From positions 1 through 64,000 of the forward strand of contig JBIPNH010000004.1 in NCBI GenBank assembly GCA_044373665.1: a DNA stretch of 64,000 nt. The letters run 5' to 3'. The notes beneath the pieces are model-generated. The model saw only the letters and a program-made list of their open reading frames with translations. It did not search any database and was not told where the DNA came from. This document shows positions 1 through 7,391 of this stretch, piece after piece (position 1 is the first letter of the stretch; every line of letters starts with the position of its first letter). The DNA is from JABMMZ01 sp044373665 (lineage in GTDB: Bacteria > Bacteroidota > Bacteroidia > NS11-12g > UBA955). Made by a program: the position numbers and the translations under genes.

Positions 1-1598
1 CTGTCAAAACCTAGGGCAATACCACCATGAGGAGGCGCACCATATTCAAAAGCATTCATTAAAAAGCCGAATTGGTAACGGGCTTCTTCATCTGTAAATC
101 CTAATGTTTTGAACATTTTAGCTTGCAATTGTTTGTCGAAAATACGGATAGAACCACCCCCTATTTCAACCCCATTAATAACCAAATCGTAGGCATTGGC
201 TTTAATATCACCTGGATTGGTATCCAACAATGGAATATCACTTGGTTTAGGACTTGTAAATGGATGGTGCATAGCGTGCCATCTTCCTGATTCTTCGTCT
301 TTTTCTAACAAAGGGAAATCTAACACCCATAAAGCTTTAAATACTGATTTGTCGCGATAACCCAATCTTTCGCCCATTTCCAAACGGAGTTCACTCATTT
401 GTTTTTGAACTTTTTTGGTGTCACCACTTAGAAGAAGCAACAAATCACCTGCTTGAGCATTGCATACTTTGGCCCATTCAGCAAGGTCTTCTTGGGTATA
501 AAACTTGTCAACCGATGATTTGAATGTTCCATCTGCTTGACAGAACACATAAACCAAACCTTTTGCACCAATTTGAGGGCGTTTTACCCATTCGGTTAAT
601 TCATCTAATTGCTTACGGGTATAGGTTGCACAACCTGTGGCACAAATTCCAAGAACTGTTTCAGCGGCATCAAAAATGGGGAAATTTTTCCCTTTCGTTA
701 ATTCGGTGAGATAATTAAATTTCATCTCAAAACGAATATCAGGCTTGTCATTGCCATACCATGTCATTGCCTCATCGTAAGTCATACGTGGCAGTTGACC
801 AATTTCTATTCCTTTTACTTGTATAAATAAGTGTTGAACCAAACCTTCGAAAATTCGGAGAATATCTTCTTGTTCAACAAAACTAAGTTCACAGTCTATT
901 TGCGTAAATTCAGGTTGTCTGTCGGCTCTTAAATCTTCATCTCTAAAACATTTTACTATTTGGTAATACTTATCAAAACCACTAACCATTAATAATTGCT
1001 TAAAAGTTTGAGGACTTTGCGGAAGTGCATAAAACTGACCGGGGTTCATTCTGCTAGGTACCACAAAATCGCGGGCACCTTCGGGTGTAGATTTAATTAA
1101 TACGGGGGTTTCCACTTCGATAAAATCGAGTTGGTCAAGATATTGTCTAACATGTTTGGCAACTTGATGTCTTAAAATCAAGTTATTTCTAACCGGTTCT
1201 CTTCTTAAATCGAGGTAGCGGTATTGCATTCTGATGTCATCACCACCATCGGTATTTTCTTCGATAGTAAAGGGAGGGGTTAACGACACATTTAACACTT
1301 GTAAGGAGTGAACCACAATTTCGACATCTCCAGTTGGAATTTTGTTGTTTTTATTGCTTCTTTCGGTTACAATACCTTCAATTTTTATAACGAATTCTCT
1401 CCCCAATTGACGGGCTTGTTGAATTAAATTTGCATTAACCTCTTCATTAAAACTTAACTGAGTAATACCATATCTATCTCTGAGGTCCACAAAAGTTAAA
1501 CCACCGAAATCTCTTCTTTTTGCCACCCAACCAGATAAGGTGACTGTTTTGTTTACATCAGTAATTCTGAGTTGTCCGCAATGATGGGTTCTGAACAT
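1..1598 (-). CDS. aspS: Aspartate--tRNA ligase, C-terminus cut by window edge
   Basis: Class II aminoacyl-tRNA synthetase that charges tRNA-Asp in the cytoplasm. Translating the minus strand from the ATG at 1598 gives MFRTHHCGQLRITDV, the usual N-terminus of the OB-fold anticodon-binding domain, followed by the motif 2 region (FRDEDLRADRQPEFTQID), which is diagnostic of the bacterial AspRS family. At the window edge the frame still reads GGIALGFDR, class II motif 3, so about 532 residues are present and only the last few dozen are missing. No frameshift was seen. A TATTTTTG box lies at 1603-1610, only 4 nt before the start codon. nadK lies upstream, 80 bp away on the same strand. Whether the enzyme is discriminating or also charges tRNA-Asn was not decided. 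Confidence 0.97.
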   Translation of the reverse strand, partial: MFRTHHCGQLRITDVNKTVTLSGWVAKRRDFGGLTFVDLRDRYGITQLSFNEEVNANLIQQARQLGREFVIKIEGIVTERSNKNNKIPTGDVEIVVHSLQVLNVSLTPPFTIEENTDGGDDIRMQYRYLDLRREPVRNNLILRHQVAKHVRQYLDQLDFIEVETPVLIKSTPEGARDFVVPSRMNPGQFYALPQSPQTFKQLLMVSGFDKYYQIVKCFRDEDLRADRQPEFTQIDCELSFVEQEDILRIFEGLVQHLFIQVKGIEIGQLPRMTYDEAMTWYGNDKPDIRFEMKFNYLTELTKGKNFPIFDAAETVLGICATGCATYTRKQLDELTEWVKRPQIGAKGLVYVFCQADGTFKSSVDKFYTQEDLAEWAKVCNAQAGDLLLLLSGDTKKVQKQMSELRLEMGERLGYRDKSVFKALWVLDFPLLEKDEESGRWHAMHHPFTSPKPSDIPLLDTNPGDIKANAYDLVINGVEIGGGSIRIFDKQLQAKMFKTLGFTDEEARYQFGFLMNAFEYGAPPHGGIALGFD

Positions 1599-1602
1599 GT
1601 TG

Positions 1603-1610
1603 CAAAAATA
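1603..1610 (-). promoter_or_regulatory. -7 box (TATTTTTG) of aspS
   Basis: On the minus strand this reads TATTTTTG, matching the Bacteroidota -7 consensus TAnnTTTG. It ends 4 nt before the aspS ATG. No clear TTG or TTTG -33 box is visible about 19 nt upstream, so the assignment rests on the -7 box alone. If used, the aspS mRNA would have almost no leader. Confidence 0.4.
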
Positions 1611-1645
1611 CCTTAAAGGGATGGGATTTTAAAACCCATTTTTAG

Positions 1646-1678
1646 AAGAGGGAACAAAATAAAAGAAGAATCCCTCTT
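1646..1678 (-). terminator. Hairpin directly after nadK, weak terminator candidate
   Basis: Eight-base arms AAGAGGGA (1646-1653) and TCCCTCTT (1671-1678) enclose a 17-nt loop directly after the nadK stop codon. No clean U-tract follows on the minus strand, so it may be an mRNA-end hairpin rather than an efficient intrinsic terminator. Confidence 0.35.
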
Positions 1679-2545
1679 TTAGTTTCTACTGTCCATTCCC
1701 CAAAGCATTTTTTCTCTTAAAGTTTTGAGGAAGGTATCGCCTTCGAATCTGACTAAATTAAAGTAAAAATCGGCTTTTCGAACTGCAATTTGAGCGGTTT
1801 TGGTAATGGTTACAGAGCGACTGTCCAGTGTGGCAAGAAACGTGTGGCTTCTTCCTTCAATTTCAAAACTAAGGACTTGGTCGTCGGGGATTACTATGGG
1901 GCGAACATTTAAATTGTGCGGGGCAATTGGCGTAACAACAAAACTAGAGGCTTTGGGGTAAACGATAGGACCACCGCAGCTTAATGAATATCCCGAAGAA
2001 CCGGTTGGAGTGGCAATAATTAAACCATCGGCCCAATAAGAATTGAGCGGTTCTCCATTTAAAAAAGCATGTACTGTTATCATGCTACTGCTTTCTTTTT
2101 TATGAATCACAAAATCATTTAAAGCATAGTTAAAACCAAACATATCCATATTGGTTTCCAATTGAATAAGCGAACGTTTATCTAAGGTATAATTCCCTTT
2201 CACTAAATCCTTAAATGCTTTTTTGAAACTATCGGTAGAAACATTGGCCAAAAAACCCAATCGACCGGTATTGACCCCAATGACTGGAATCTGAGTATTT
2301 CCTACAATTTCAATGGTATCTAAAATAGTGCCGTCACCACCAATAGAAACGAGATAATCGATATTAAGACGGTCTTTTGTTAAAGTATTAAAAACTTGAC
2401 ATTTAAATTGAGAACTGAATAATTCAGCCATATTTTGATGTAAAAGCACCTCAACACCTTCGGCATTCAAGAAATGAATCATTTCTTCTACTAGCTTTTT
2501 TTGATTCGCTTTATTTATTACTTTGGCGTATAATCCTATTCTCAT
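1679..2545 (-). CDS. nadK: NAD kinase
   Basis: ATP-dependent phosphorylation of NAD to NADP in the cytoplasm. The 288-aa product has the family hallmarks: GGDGT at residues 69-73 (nucleotide-binding and catalytic loop), NTGRLGFL at 92-99, and the long conserved stretch DGLIIATPTGSSGYSLSCGG beginning near residue 173. The later VTPIAPHNLNVRPIVIPD segment is also typical. Length is normal for the bacterial family. It starts at an ATG (2545) and lies between ndk (upstream, about 100 bp) and aspS (downstream, 80 bp), all on the minus strand. Identification is firm. Confidence 0.96.
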   Translation of the reverse strand: MRIGLYAKVINKANQKKLVEEMIHFLNAEGVEVLLHQNMAELFSSQFKCQVFNTLTKDRLNIDYLVSIGGDGTILDTIEIVGNTQIPVIGVNTGRLGFLANVSTDSFKKAFKDLVKGNYTLDKRSLIQLETNMDMFGFNYALNDFVIHKKESSSMITVHAFLNGEPLNSYWADGLIIATPTGSSGYSLSCGGPIVYPKASSFVVTPIAPHNLNVRPIVIPDDQVLSFEIEGRSHTFLATLDSRSVTITKTAQIAVRKADFYFNLVRFEGDTFLKTLREKMLWGMDSRN

Positions 2546-2598
2546 GGCTTACTTAAACAAAAATACTATTTATTTTAGAATTGAAGCGGTTTTATTAT

Positions 2599-2626
2599 AA
2601 AAAAAGTCAGCTAAAAAGCTGACTTT
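2599..2626 (-). terminator. Intrinsic terminator after ndk
   Basis: Perfect 10-bp stem (AAAGTCAGCT at 2603-2612 paired with AGCTGACTTT at 2617-2626) with a 4-nt loop. On the minus strand it is followed by a run of U from the stem end into 2599-2602. It sits 26 bp after the ndk stop codon and separates ndk from nadK. Confidence 0.8.
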
Positions 2627-2651
2627 AATGTATAAAAATATTTTGTTTAGA

Positions 2652-3071
2652 TTAAAAACGCTCGAAGCTTGAGAAAAAGAAATTTGACTCACCTGCTGCA
2701 TTTTCGTTACTATCACTACCGTGTATAGCGTTAGCATCGATACTTTTTGCATATTTTCTTCTGATAGTTCCTTCCGCTGCATTTTCAGGATTGGTAGCAC
2801 CAATTAATGTTCTGAAATCTTCAACTGCATTTTCTTTTTCAAGAATAGCTGCAACGATAGGACCGCTAATCATAAATGCAACTAAGTCGTTAAAGAAAGG
2901 TCTTTCTCTGTGAATTCCGTAAAAGTTTTCAGCTTGTTCTTTTGTAAGTTGAAGGTATTTCATTGCAACGATTTTGAAACCACCTGCAAGTATGTCGTTA
3001 ATTACATTTCCTGTATGTCCGTTGTTCACAGCATCAGGCTTAATCATTGTAAAAGTTCTGTTAGTTGTCAT
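2652..3071 (-). CDS. ndk: Nucleoside diphosphate kinase
   Basis: Transfers the gamma phosphate between nucleoside triphosphates and diphosphates to balance NTP pools. The 139-aa protein has the expected size, the N-terminal TFTMIKPDAV strand, the YGIHRERPFF segment, and the active-site NAIHGSDS with the phospho-accepting histidine at residue 117. The phenylalanine-rich C-terminus (NFFFSSFERF) is longer than in the E. coli enzyme; I recall this form from other Bacteroidota. It is flanked by a strong terminator downstream and a TACCTTTG box upstream, so it is probably a single-gene transcript. Confidence 0.97.
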   Translation of the reverse strand: MTTNRTFTMIKPDAVNNGHTGNVINDILAGGFKIVAMKYLQLTKEQAENFYGIHRERPFFNDLVAFMISGPIVAAILEKENAVEDFRTLIGATNPENAAEGTIRRKYAKSIDANAIHGSDSNENAAGESNFFFSSFERF

Positions 3072-3099
3072 TTGATAAATTGGCTATTTTTAAGGGCTG

Positions 3100-3107
3100 C
3101 AAAGGTA
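3100..3107 (-). promoter_or_regulatory. -7 box (TACCTTTG) of ndk
   Basis: The minus strand reads TACCTTTG, a full match to TAnnTTTG, leaving a leader of about 25 nt before the ndk ATG at 3071. The -33 element is not obvious in the A/T-rich sequence upstream. Confidence 0.5.
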
Positions 3108-3197
3108 ATAAGAATTTTTGATTTTTTCATTTTTCATTTTCGATTTTGGTAGCAAACTACCTATTTAAAAAAGCAAAACATTAGTAAAACTATTGAC

Positions 3198-4088
3198 CTA
3201 ATCTTTTTGCTTGGTATAATACCTTTCCCATAGGTCTTGGATAATACCATCTTTCAATCCTTGGTATGGGGTTAAAATTTCCTTAACTGCTGTTTTATTA
3301 AAAATATCCAAATAGATTCTGCCGGCATAGTCTATCACCTCAGCTCTGTCGGGATTCAATTTTAAATGATACACGCGGTCGTTGTGACTCATTTTTTCGA
3401 TATCTTCGTTCAATTGTTGTAGCTTATCTACTCTTAAATATTGACCTTGACCAATATTTGCCAAAACGCCGAATTTATGAATATTACCGCCTGTCCCCAC
3501 TCCCTTAATATTGGGCAACCATGCAATATTTTCTTTCACCCAAGCATGAAGTTTTTGAACCTCCTCAGGCTTAATTTTATTTTCCTTTGCTCTAACTGTT
3601 CCTATATTAAAACTTTTGGAAACCAATGGTTTGTTGTTTTGAATGAGCGTTAATTCTGTACTTCCTCCACCTACATCAACGTGTAAAAAAGTTTCTTTGG
3701 GATCCAACAAATGCAAAAAAGCATTCATGATTAACTTACTTTCTGCCGAACCTGTAATAACATCAATGTCTATATTGGTTTCTTTTTTTATCAGTTTAAG
3801 AATTTTATCTGAATTTTTGGCATCACGCATTGCGCTAGTTGCACAAGCCCTGTAAAAGTCCACATTGTAAATATCAATGAGCAAACTAAATGCTTTAATG
3901 GCTTTGACTAATAAATCAGTTTTCTTTTTACTAATTTCTTTGGTACCAAACACATCATCGCCTAGGCGAATAGGCAACCTGGTAAACTCTACTTTTTTCC
4001 ATTCGGGCTTTAATACATCCAATTGTAAAGGACGAGCAATTAACAGTCTTATTCCGTTTGACCCAATATCTATAGCTCCGAATTTCAA
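3198..4088 (-). CDS. Ppx/GppA family phosphatase (exopolyphosphatase-like)
   Basis: Member of the ASKHA-fold Ppx/GppA family, which hydrolyses terminal phosphates of polyphosphate or pppGpp. The 296-aa protein starts with GAIDIGSNGIRLLIARP (phosphate-binding loop 1, residues 4-20), has the ATSAMRDAKN segment at 83-92, the region around Glu116 (GSAES) where the family's catalytic glutamate lies, and DVGGGSTE at 138-145 (second phosphate loop). Its length is that of the short, single-module Bacteroidota form; the C-terminal HD-like domain of E. coli Ppx is absent. Sequence alone does not decide between polyphosphate and pppGpp as substrate. A TATGTTTG box lies about 27 nt upstream. Confidence 0.88.
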   Translation of the reverse strand: MKFGAIDIGSNGIRLLIARPLQLDVLKPEWKKVEFTRLPIRLGDDVFGTKEISKKKTDLLVKAIKAFSLLIDIYNVDFYRACATSAMRDAKNSDKILKLIKKETNIDIDVITGSAESKLIMNAFLHLLDPKETFLHVDVGGGSTELTLIQNNKPLVSKSFNIGTVRAKENKIKPEEVQKLHAWVKENIAWLPNIKGVGTGGNIHKFGVLANIGQGQYLRVDKLQQLNEDIEKMSHNDRVYHLKLNPDRAEVIDYAGRIYLDIFNKTAVKEILTPYQGLKDGIIQDLWERYYTKQKD

Positions 4089-4114
4089 TTTAGTTGTGTT
4101 TTATTATACGTGAG

Positions 4115-4122
4115 CAAACATA
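4115..4122 (-). promoter_or_regulatory. -7 box (TATGTTTG) of the Ppx/GppA gene
   Basis: The minus strand reads TATGTTTG, a full TAnnTTTG match, with a leader of roughly 22 nt to the ATG at 4088. No -33 box at the expected distance. Confidence 0.4.
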
Positions 4123-4159
4123 ACAATATTATTACAAAACTTTATTGATTAAATAAAAA

Positions 4160-4441
4160 TTAAATGTGATTTTTTAAGTGCTTTTCAAGGTAATTAAGTC
4201 CCTTAGTGGTAAGCCTAAAAGTGTATTCATCGAGTTTATCACTGTCAAACAAAACACTTGACAATTGACCTGTTTCAACATTCATACAGGGTTTAATAAA
4301 ATCTTTTACTATCAAATATTTCAACTCATCTGCCACATGGTGTTTACTTGTATCTCTTAATTCTTCAACCAAATGCACAAATGATTCTTCAAAAATCAGC
4401 AACCTTATTATTTTTTCACCTAACTCACTTAGCTCTTCCAT
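4160..4441 (-). CDS. Small conserved-looking protein, possible winged-helix fold
   Basis: Unrecognised 93-aa soluble protein. It begins MEELSELGEKIIRLLIFEES and ends with LTTKGLNYLEKHLKNHI. The pattern of short helices followed by a basic C-terminal helix ending in 'TxKGLxYLEKH' resembles winged-helix transcription-factor-like modules, but no DNA-binding motif can be proven by eye. It has no signal peptide or membrane segment. Its ATG overlaps the stop of the DUF5522-like gene by 17 bp, so the two are probably translated from one mRNA. Confidence 0.7.
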   Translation of the reverse strand: MEELSELGEKIIRLLIFEESFVHLVEELRDTSKHHVADELKYLIVKDFIKPCMNVETGQLSSVLFDSDKLDEYTFRLTTKGLNYLEKHLKNHI

Positions 4442-4601
4442 CTTTTATCGCATTTGGTTTTATTTTTACATTGACATGTTCATACGGACAATGTTTACAG
4501 GCACATCCACAGCAATAACCTCTTTTTAAATGGTAGGCTTCGGTAAATACCAGCATCCCATTTTCATTGATATAATAATCGTTACTTGCAGATTTTTGCA
4601 C
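4425..4601 (-). CDS. DUF5522-like small cysteine-rich protein (58 aa, GTG start)
   Basis: Found by direct reading of the minus strand. The 58-aa product has the core LVFTEAYHLKRGYCCGCACK followed by HCPY, which matches what I know of the DUF5522 family: a short Bacteroidota and Proteobacteria protein with a 'VFTxxYHLxRGxCC...CxHCPY' signature. Four cysteines are clustered as CC, C, C, then another in HCPY, suggesting metal binding, but function is unknown. Start choice: GTG at 4601 is the only usual start upstream of the conserved core; an in-frame TAA lies just before it. A TAAATTTG box at 4606-4613 leaves only 4 nt before the GTG. It overlaps the 93-aa gene downstream by 17 bp. Confidence 0.82.
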   Translation of the reverse strand: MQKSASNDYYINENGMLVFTEAYHLKRGYCCGCACKHCPYEHVNVKIKPNAIKDGRAK

Positions 4602-4624
4602 GACACAAATTTAGTGTAAATTTG
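4593..4624 (+). promoter_or_regulatory. Promoter of the YCF48-like gene (TTTG-N18-TAAATTTG)
   Basis: TTTG (ending 4598), an 18-nt spacer and TAAATTTG (4617-4624) match the Bacteroidota -33/-7 layout. The -7 box ends 5 nt before the ATG at 4630, predicting a leaderless message. It overlaps the start of the opposite-strand gene at 4601. Confidence 0.6.
4606..4613 (-). promoter_or_regulatory. -7 box (TAAATTTG) of the DUF5522-like gene
   Basis: The minus strand reads TAAATTTG, ending 4 nt before the GTG start at 4601. It lies back to back with the plus-strand TAAATTTG at 4617-4624. The nearest TTTG-like -33 candidate (4638-4641) is 24 nt away, a little too far. Confidence 0.45.
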
Positions 4625-4629
4625 TAGTG

Positions 4630-5847
4630 ATGTTTAACAAAGTCTATACAATTTATGTTATTTTTTCAATAACGTTTTTTTATCCTCTGATTACCAACGC
4701 TCAATGGAATAAAATATACACCAATAACATTCAAGATTTATACGATGTTCAATTGATAGATGGTTATGCCTTTGCTGTGGGACAAACCAATACCATTTTA
4801 AAATCTACAGATGCCGGCAAATCATGGAAAAATCAGTTTATTTCTATCCCTACTCACTTAAGGGCTTTATATTTTATAGATACTTTAACTGGTTTTGTTA
4901 CAGGCGAAAATGCAAGGCTGTTTAAAACCTCGAATGGCGGTAAAACTTGGACATCCAAATTTGTAAGAACTGCAGCTTATGCCTACGGATTGCATTTCAA
5001 CAATAACAACGGTTTGTTAGTAGGGGCCAATTTATTGATTGCAAGCACTACCGATATGGGAGAGTCTTGGACAGTGGACACGACTTACAATGCCAATATC
5101 ACTTTAAAAGGTGTGGGAATAACACCCAATGGCACTTGCTATGCGGTTGGCGAAAAAGGCACATTGCTCAAAAAACACATTTCACAAAAAAAATGGGAAA
5201 AAATTAACCTCAATGAAACCATCCATTTAAATGAGGTAAGATGTATTAGTGATGCCGATATTATTATAGTGGGAGGCATGCCCGATACCAGTCAAGTTGG
5301 TAAACATTTCAATAGACTCCTCTACAGCAATGATTCTGGCAAAACATGGCAAAAAATTAATATTTCTGAAATGAAATCTATTTACAGTGCTTGGTTTAAA
5401 AACAAAGACACAGGCTTTTTAGGCGGTTCAAATGGAATCATTTCAAAATCATATAACATACAAAATAACAGAGGTCAACAGCTTACTGGAATAGCATCTG
5501 ATATCAATGGCTTAAGTTTTTATAACAAAATTGGATTAGCGGTGAGTTACGGCGGCACTATATTGAGAACAGAAAACAATGGAGGCTTTGGTTTATCATT
5601 AAAAAATAATTCTATTAAACCTTTCCTTATATACCCTCAACCAAGTTCAGGAAACATAAAACTTGAAAGTTCATTTAAAATAACAAAAATAAGTAGCATC
5701 AGTATTGACGGCAAAACAAATGAGTACCAAATCGATGATAATAAATCTGTAGAAATAAGCAATTTAAATAGTGGAATTTACACCCTTAAAATTGAACTTT
5801 CCAATGGTGATATTTATTGCGAGAAAATAAGTGTTATTGCCCCTTAG
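4630..5847 (+). CDS. Secreted YCF48/BNR-repeat protein with T9SS sorting domain
   Basis: 405-aa exported protein. An N-terminal signal peptide (hydrophobic stretch ending near TNAQW) is followed by repeated 'S-x-D-x-G-x-S/T-W' motifs (STDAGKSW, TSNGGKTW, STTDMGESW, SNDSGKTW), the hallmark of YCF48/BNR-like beta-propellers, over residues 30-310. The last 75 residues begin with PFLIYPQPSSGNIKLE and end SGIYTLKIELSNG, a T9SS type A sorting domain, so it should cross the outer membrane by type IX secretion. The start could be GTG 4627 or ATG 4630; the ATG is preferred. It meets the opposite-strand L,D-transpeptidase-like gene with a 4-bp overlap of stop regions. The ligand is unknown. Confidence 0.85.
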   Translation: MFNKVYTIYVIFSITFFYPLITNAQWNKIYTNNIQDLYDVQLIDGYAFAVGQTNTILKSTDAGKSWKNQFISIPTHLRALYFIDTLTGFVTGENARLFKTSNGGKTWTSKFVRTAAYAYGLHFNNNNGLLVGANLLIASTTDMGESWTVDTTYNANITLKGVGITPNGTCYAVGEKGTLLKKHISQKKWEKINLNETIHLNEVRCISDADIIIVGGMPDTSQVGKHFNRLLYSNDSGKTWQKINISEMKSIYSAWFKNKDTGFLGGSNGIISKSYNIQNNRGQQLTGIASDINGLSFYNKIGLAVSYGGTILRTENNGGFGLSLKNNSIKPFLIYPQPSSGNIKLESSFKITKISSISIDGKTNEYQIDDNKSVEISNLNSGIYTLKIELSNGDIYCEKISVIAP

Positions 5848-6602
5848 TTTCCTTTTAATACAGTGGAGTATTTAAAATATTTTGCTTGAGGATAATAGGC
5901 AAAAAGACAAGCGCCCTCTTTAATGGTTTGGATAAGTGGCAAAACGATATTCTCGTGAACAGCGGGGCAACCCAAACTTCTTCCTAAGCGTTGATTTTCT
6001 TTAATAAAACGCTCACTTACATAATTTGCACCATGTATTACTATGCCTCTTTCAAGTGCCAAATGATTGATTGATTTTTCTAACCCTATTAACTTAAGCG
6101 ACCAATTGTGAGTTCCTTGATAAAGCTCGCCTGTTAAATAAAAACCAATACTTGATTGAAAAGATTCTTTGGTATTAGAGAATTTTTTGGCATACAATTC
6201 CCCTGAGTTTTTTCCATGGGCTACCCATTCATTAAAAACCACTTTTTGGGTCATTAAGTCTATCACCCAAAGTCGTTTATCATTCGCCGACAATGAGTAA
6301 TCTATAATACTTAAAAAGCGGTCGTTTTTAATGAACCCTTTTTGAGCCAACTTAAAATACCCTTTCAAAGCCAAATCAAAAACTTTGCGTTTCAACAAAG
6401 TCGATGAATCAAAACAAACGTTGTATAAACTGTCAGAGTATTTTTTAAATTGTTCAGATTGGGAATTAAAATGATGATAGGGAGCGCAAAATAAGATTGA
6501 ATCACTGTTTAAATGGTGTTTAAACACTGTTTTATTATTGTCACTTGTTAATGCACTAAGCACAACAAAACAGCAAAAAAACCAAAAAAACTTAAACCTC
6601 AT
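5844..6602 (-). CDS. L,D-transpeptidase catalytic domain protein (YkuD_2-like)
   Basis: 252-aa exported protein related to the murein L,D-transpeptidase catalytic domain family (PF13645-like). N-terminal signal peptide or anchor at residues 1-20. The catalytic region carries IVIHGANYVSERF with His190 and GRSLGCPAV with Cys212, which match the family's catalytic His and Cys. The preceding part (WVIDLMTQKVVFNEWVAHGK) is the typical substrate-side strand. In the family, such enzymes act on peptidoglycan cross-links or attach proteins to it, though the YkuD_2 branch is poorly characterised. It has its own -33/-7 promoter upstream and does not belong to the panB/dapA run. Confidence 0.87.
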   Translation of the reverse strand: MRFKFFWFFCCFVVLSALTSDNNKTVFKHHLNSDSILFCAPYHHFNSQSEQFKKYSDSLYNVCFDSSTLLKRKVFDLALKGYFKLAQKGFIKNDRFLSIIDYSLSANDKRLWVIDLMTQKVVFNEWVAHGKNSGELYAKKFSNTKESFQSSIGFYLTGELYQGTHNWSLKLIGLEKSINHLALERGIVIHGANYVSERFIKENQRLGRSLGCPAVHENIVLPLIQTIKEGACLFAYYPQAKYFKYSTVLKGN

Positions 6603-6619
6603 TTTACTTACTAATTTTA

Positions 6620-6651
6620 CAAAGTTATAAAATAAATACCATTTTTACAAA
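6620..6651 (-). promoter_or_regulatory. Promoter of the L,D-transpeptidase-like gene (TTTG-N20-TAACTTTG)
   Basis: On the minus strand TTTG (6651-6648), a 20-nt spacer and TAACTTTG (6627-6620) match the Bacteroidota promoter consensus. Predicted leader about 14 nt before the ATG at 6602. Confidence 0.6.
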
Positions 6652-6656
6652 TAAAC

Positions 6657-7388
6657 CTATCTTGTAAGCACCACATATTCTGAAATAACCTTACTAATAA
6701 ACACTTTCTTATTTTTTGGAACCTCTGTCAATTCTAAAAGCTCCCTAAGCCTTTCTACAGCCAAATCCAGAGCTATATGGTGTTCATTATTGTTGTATAC
6801 ATCCAATCGATACAAGAGAGATTTTAGAACAATAACATCATTGTCCGACAAGCGATAAGCAAGCGGGAATTGAAATTCATAAGTTTCTTTTCTTTTTTGG
6901 TTTAATTTCAAAATTTCAGAAAGAGAAAAATTGTAATCTCCTTTGATTTTGATAACAGTAGTACCTGCCAAAATATCTCCTATTCGTTGGGCTTTATTAT
7001 TGCTACCAATCAACAACACGGCAATAGCACCAACAGAAAAATAGATGTCCATTAAGCGCATTGACCAACGGCTGAAATAATCGTAAAAGGTGAGTTTATC
7101 TCCATTAATTTTTACAATTTTTAACCCTACCGCCTTTTTACCAATACTTTGACCTTGACCAATCATTTCGGAGGCAAGTGTAAAAAAACCTAACCAAACA
7201 AAAGCAAAAAGATTCATTAACAAGTCCGAGTCAATTTCGAAGACATTATTAATAATCAGCATTAAAATAATAAATCCTAATGCCATAACGATGAAGTCAA
7301 TAAAAAAAGCAAGAATTCTTAAGAAAACTGAGGCGAGTTGATACTCAATTTTTACATTCTGACTGGTATTAATTTCGAACCTTTGCAA
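6657..7388 (-). CDS. RDD family membrane protein
   Basis: 243-aa inner-membrane protein. The N-terminal half holds the RDD domain: VFLRILAFFIDFIVMALGFI (first helix with the conserved R and D), a second helix near residues 55-75, the GQGQSIGKKAVGLKIVK loop, and RIGDILAGTTVI at the end. The C-terminal ~90 residues are soluble and charged. Family function is unsettled, with some members linked to ion transport. It is the last gene of the DUF6913-dapA-panB run, 3 bp after panB, so it is probably co-transcribed. Confidence 0.85.
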   Translation of the reverse strand: MQRFEINTSQNVKIEYQLASVFLRILAFFIDFIVMALGFIILMLIINNVFEIDSDLLMNLFAFVWLGFFTLASEMIGQGQSIGKKAVGLKIVKINGDKLTFYDYFSRWSMRLMDIYFSVGAIAVLLIGSNNKAQRIGDILAGTTVIKIKGDYNFSLSEILKLNQKRKETYEFQFPLAYRLSDNDVIVLKSLLYRLDVYNNNEHHIALDLAVERLRELLELTEVPKNKKVFISKVISEYVVLTR

Positions 7389-7391
7389 GGA

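Noticed and set aside
1601..1645. Second near-palindrome after nadK (ATGGG ... CCCAT) as terminator
   Set aside because: Stem interrupted by a mismatch and no U-tract on the minus strand; the T-run is on the wrong side.
2570..2803. 77-codon frame overlapping ndk on the same strand
   Set aside because: Out-of-frame shadow of ndk that runs through its terminator.
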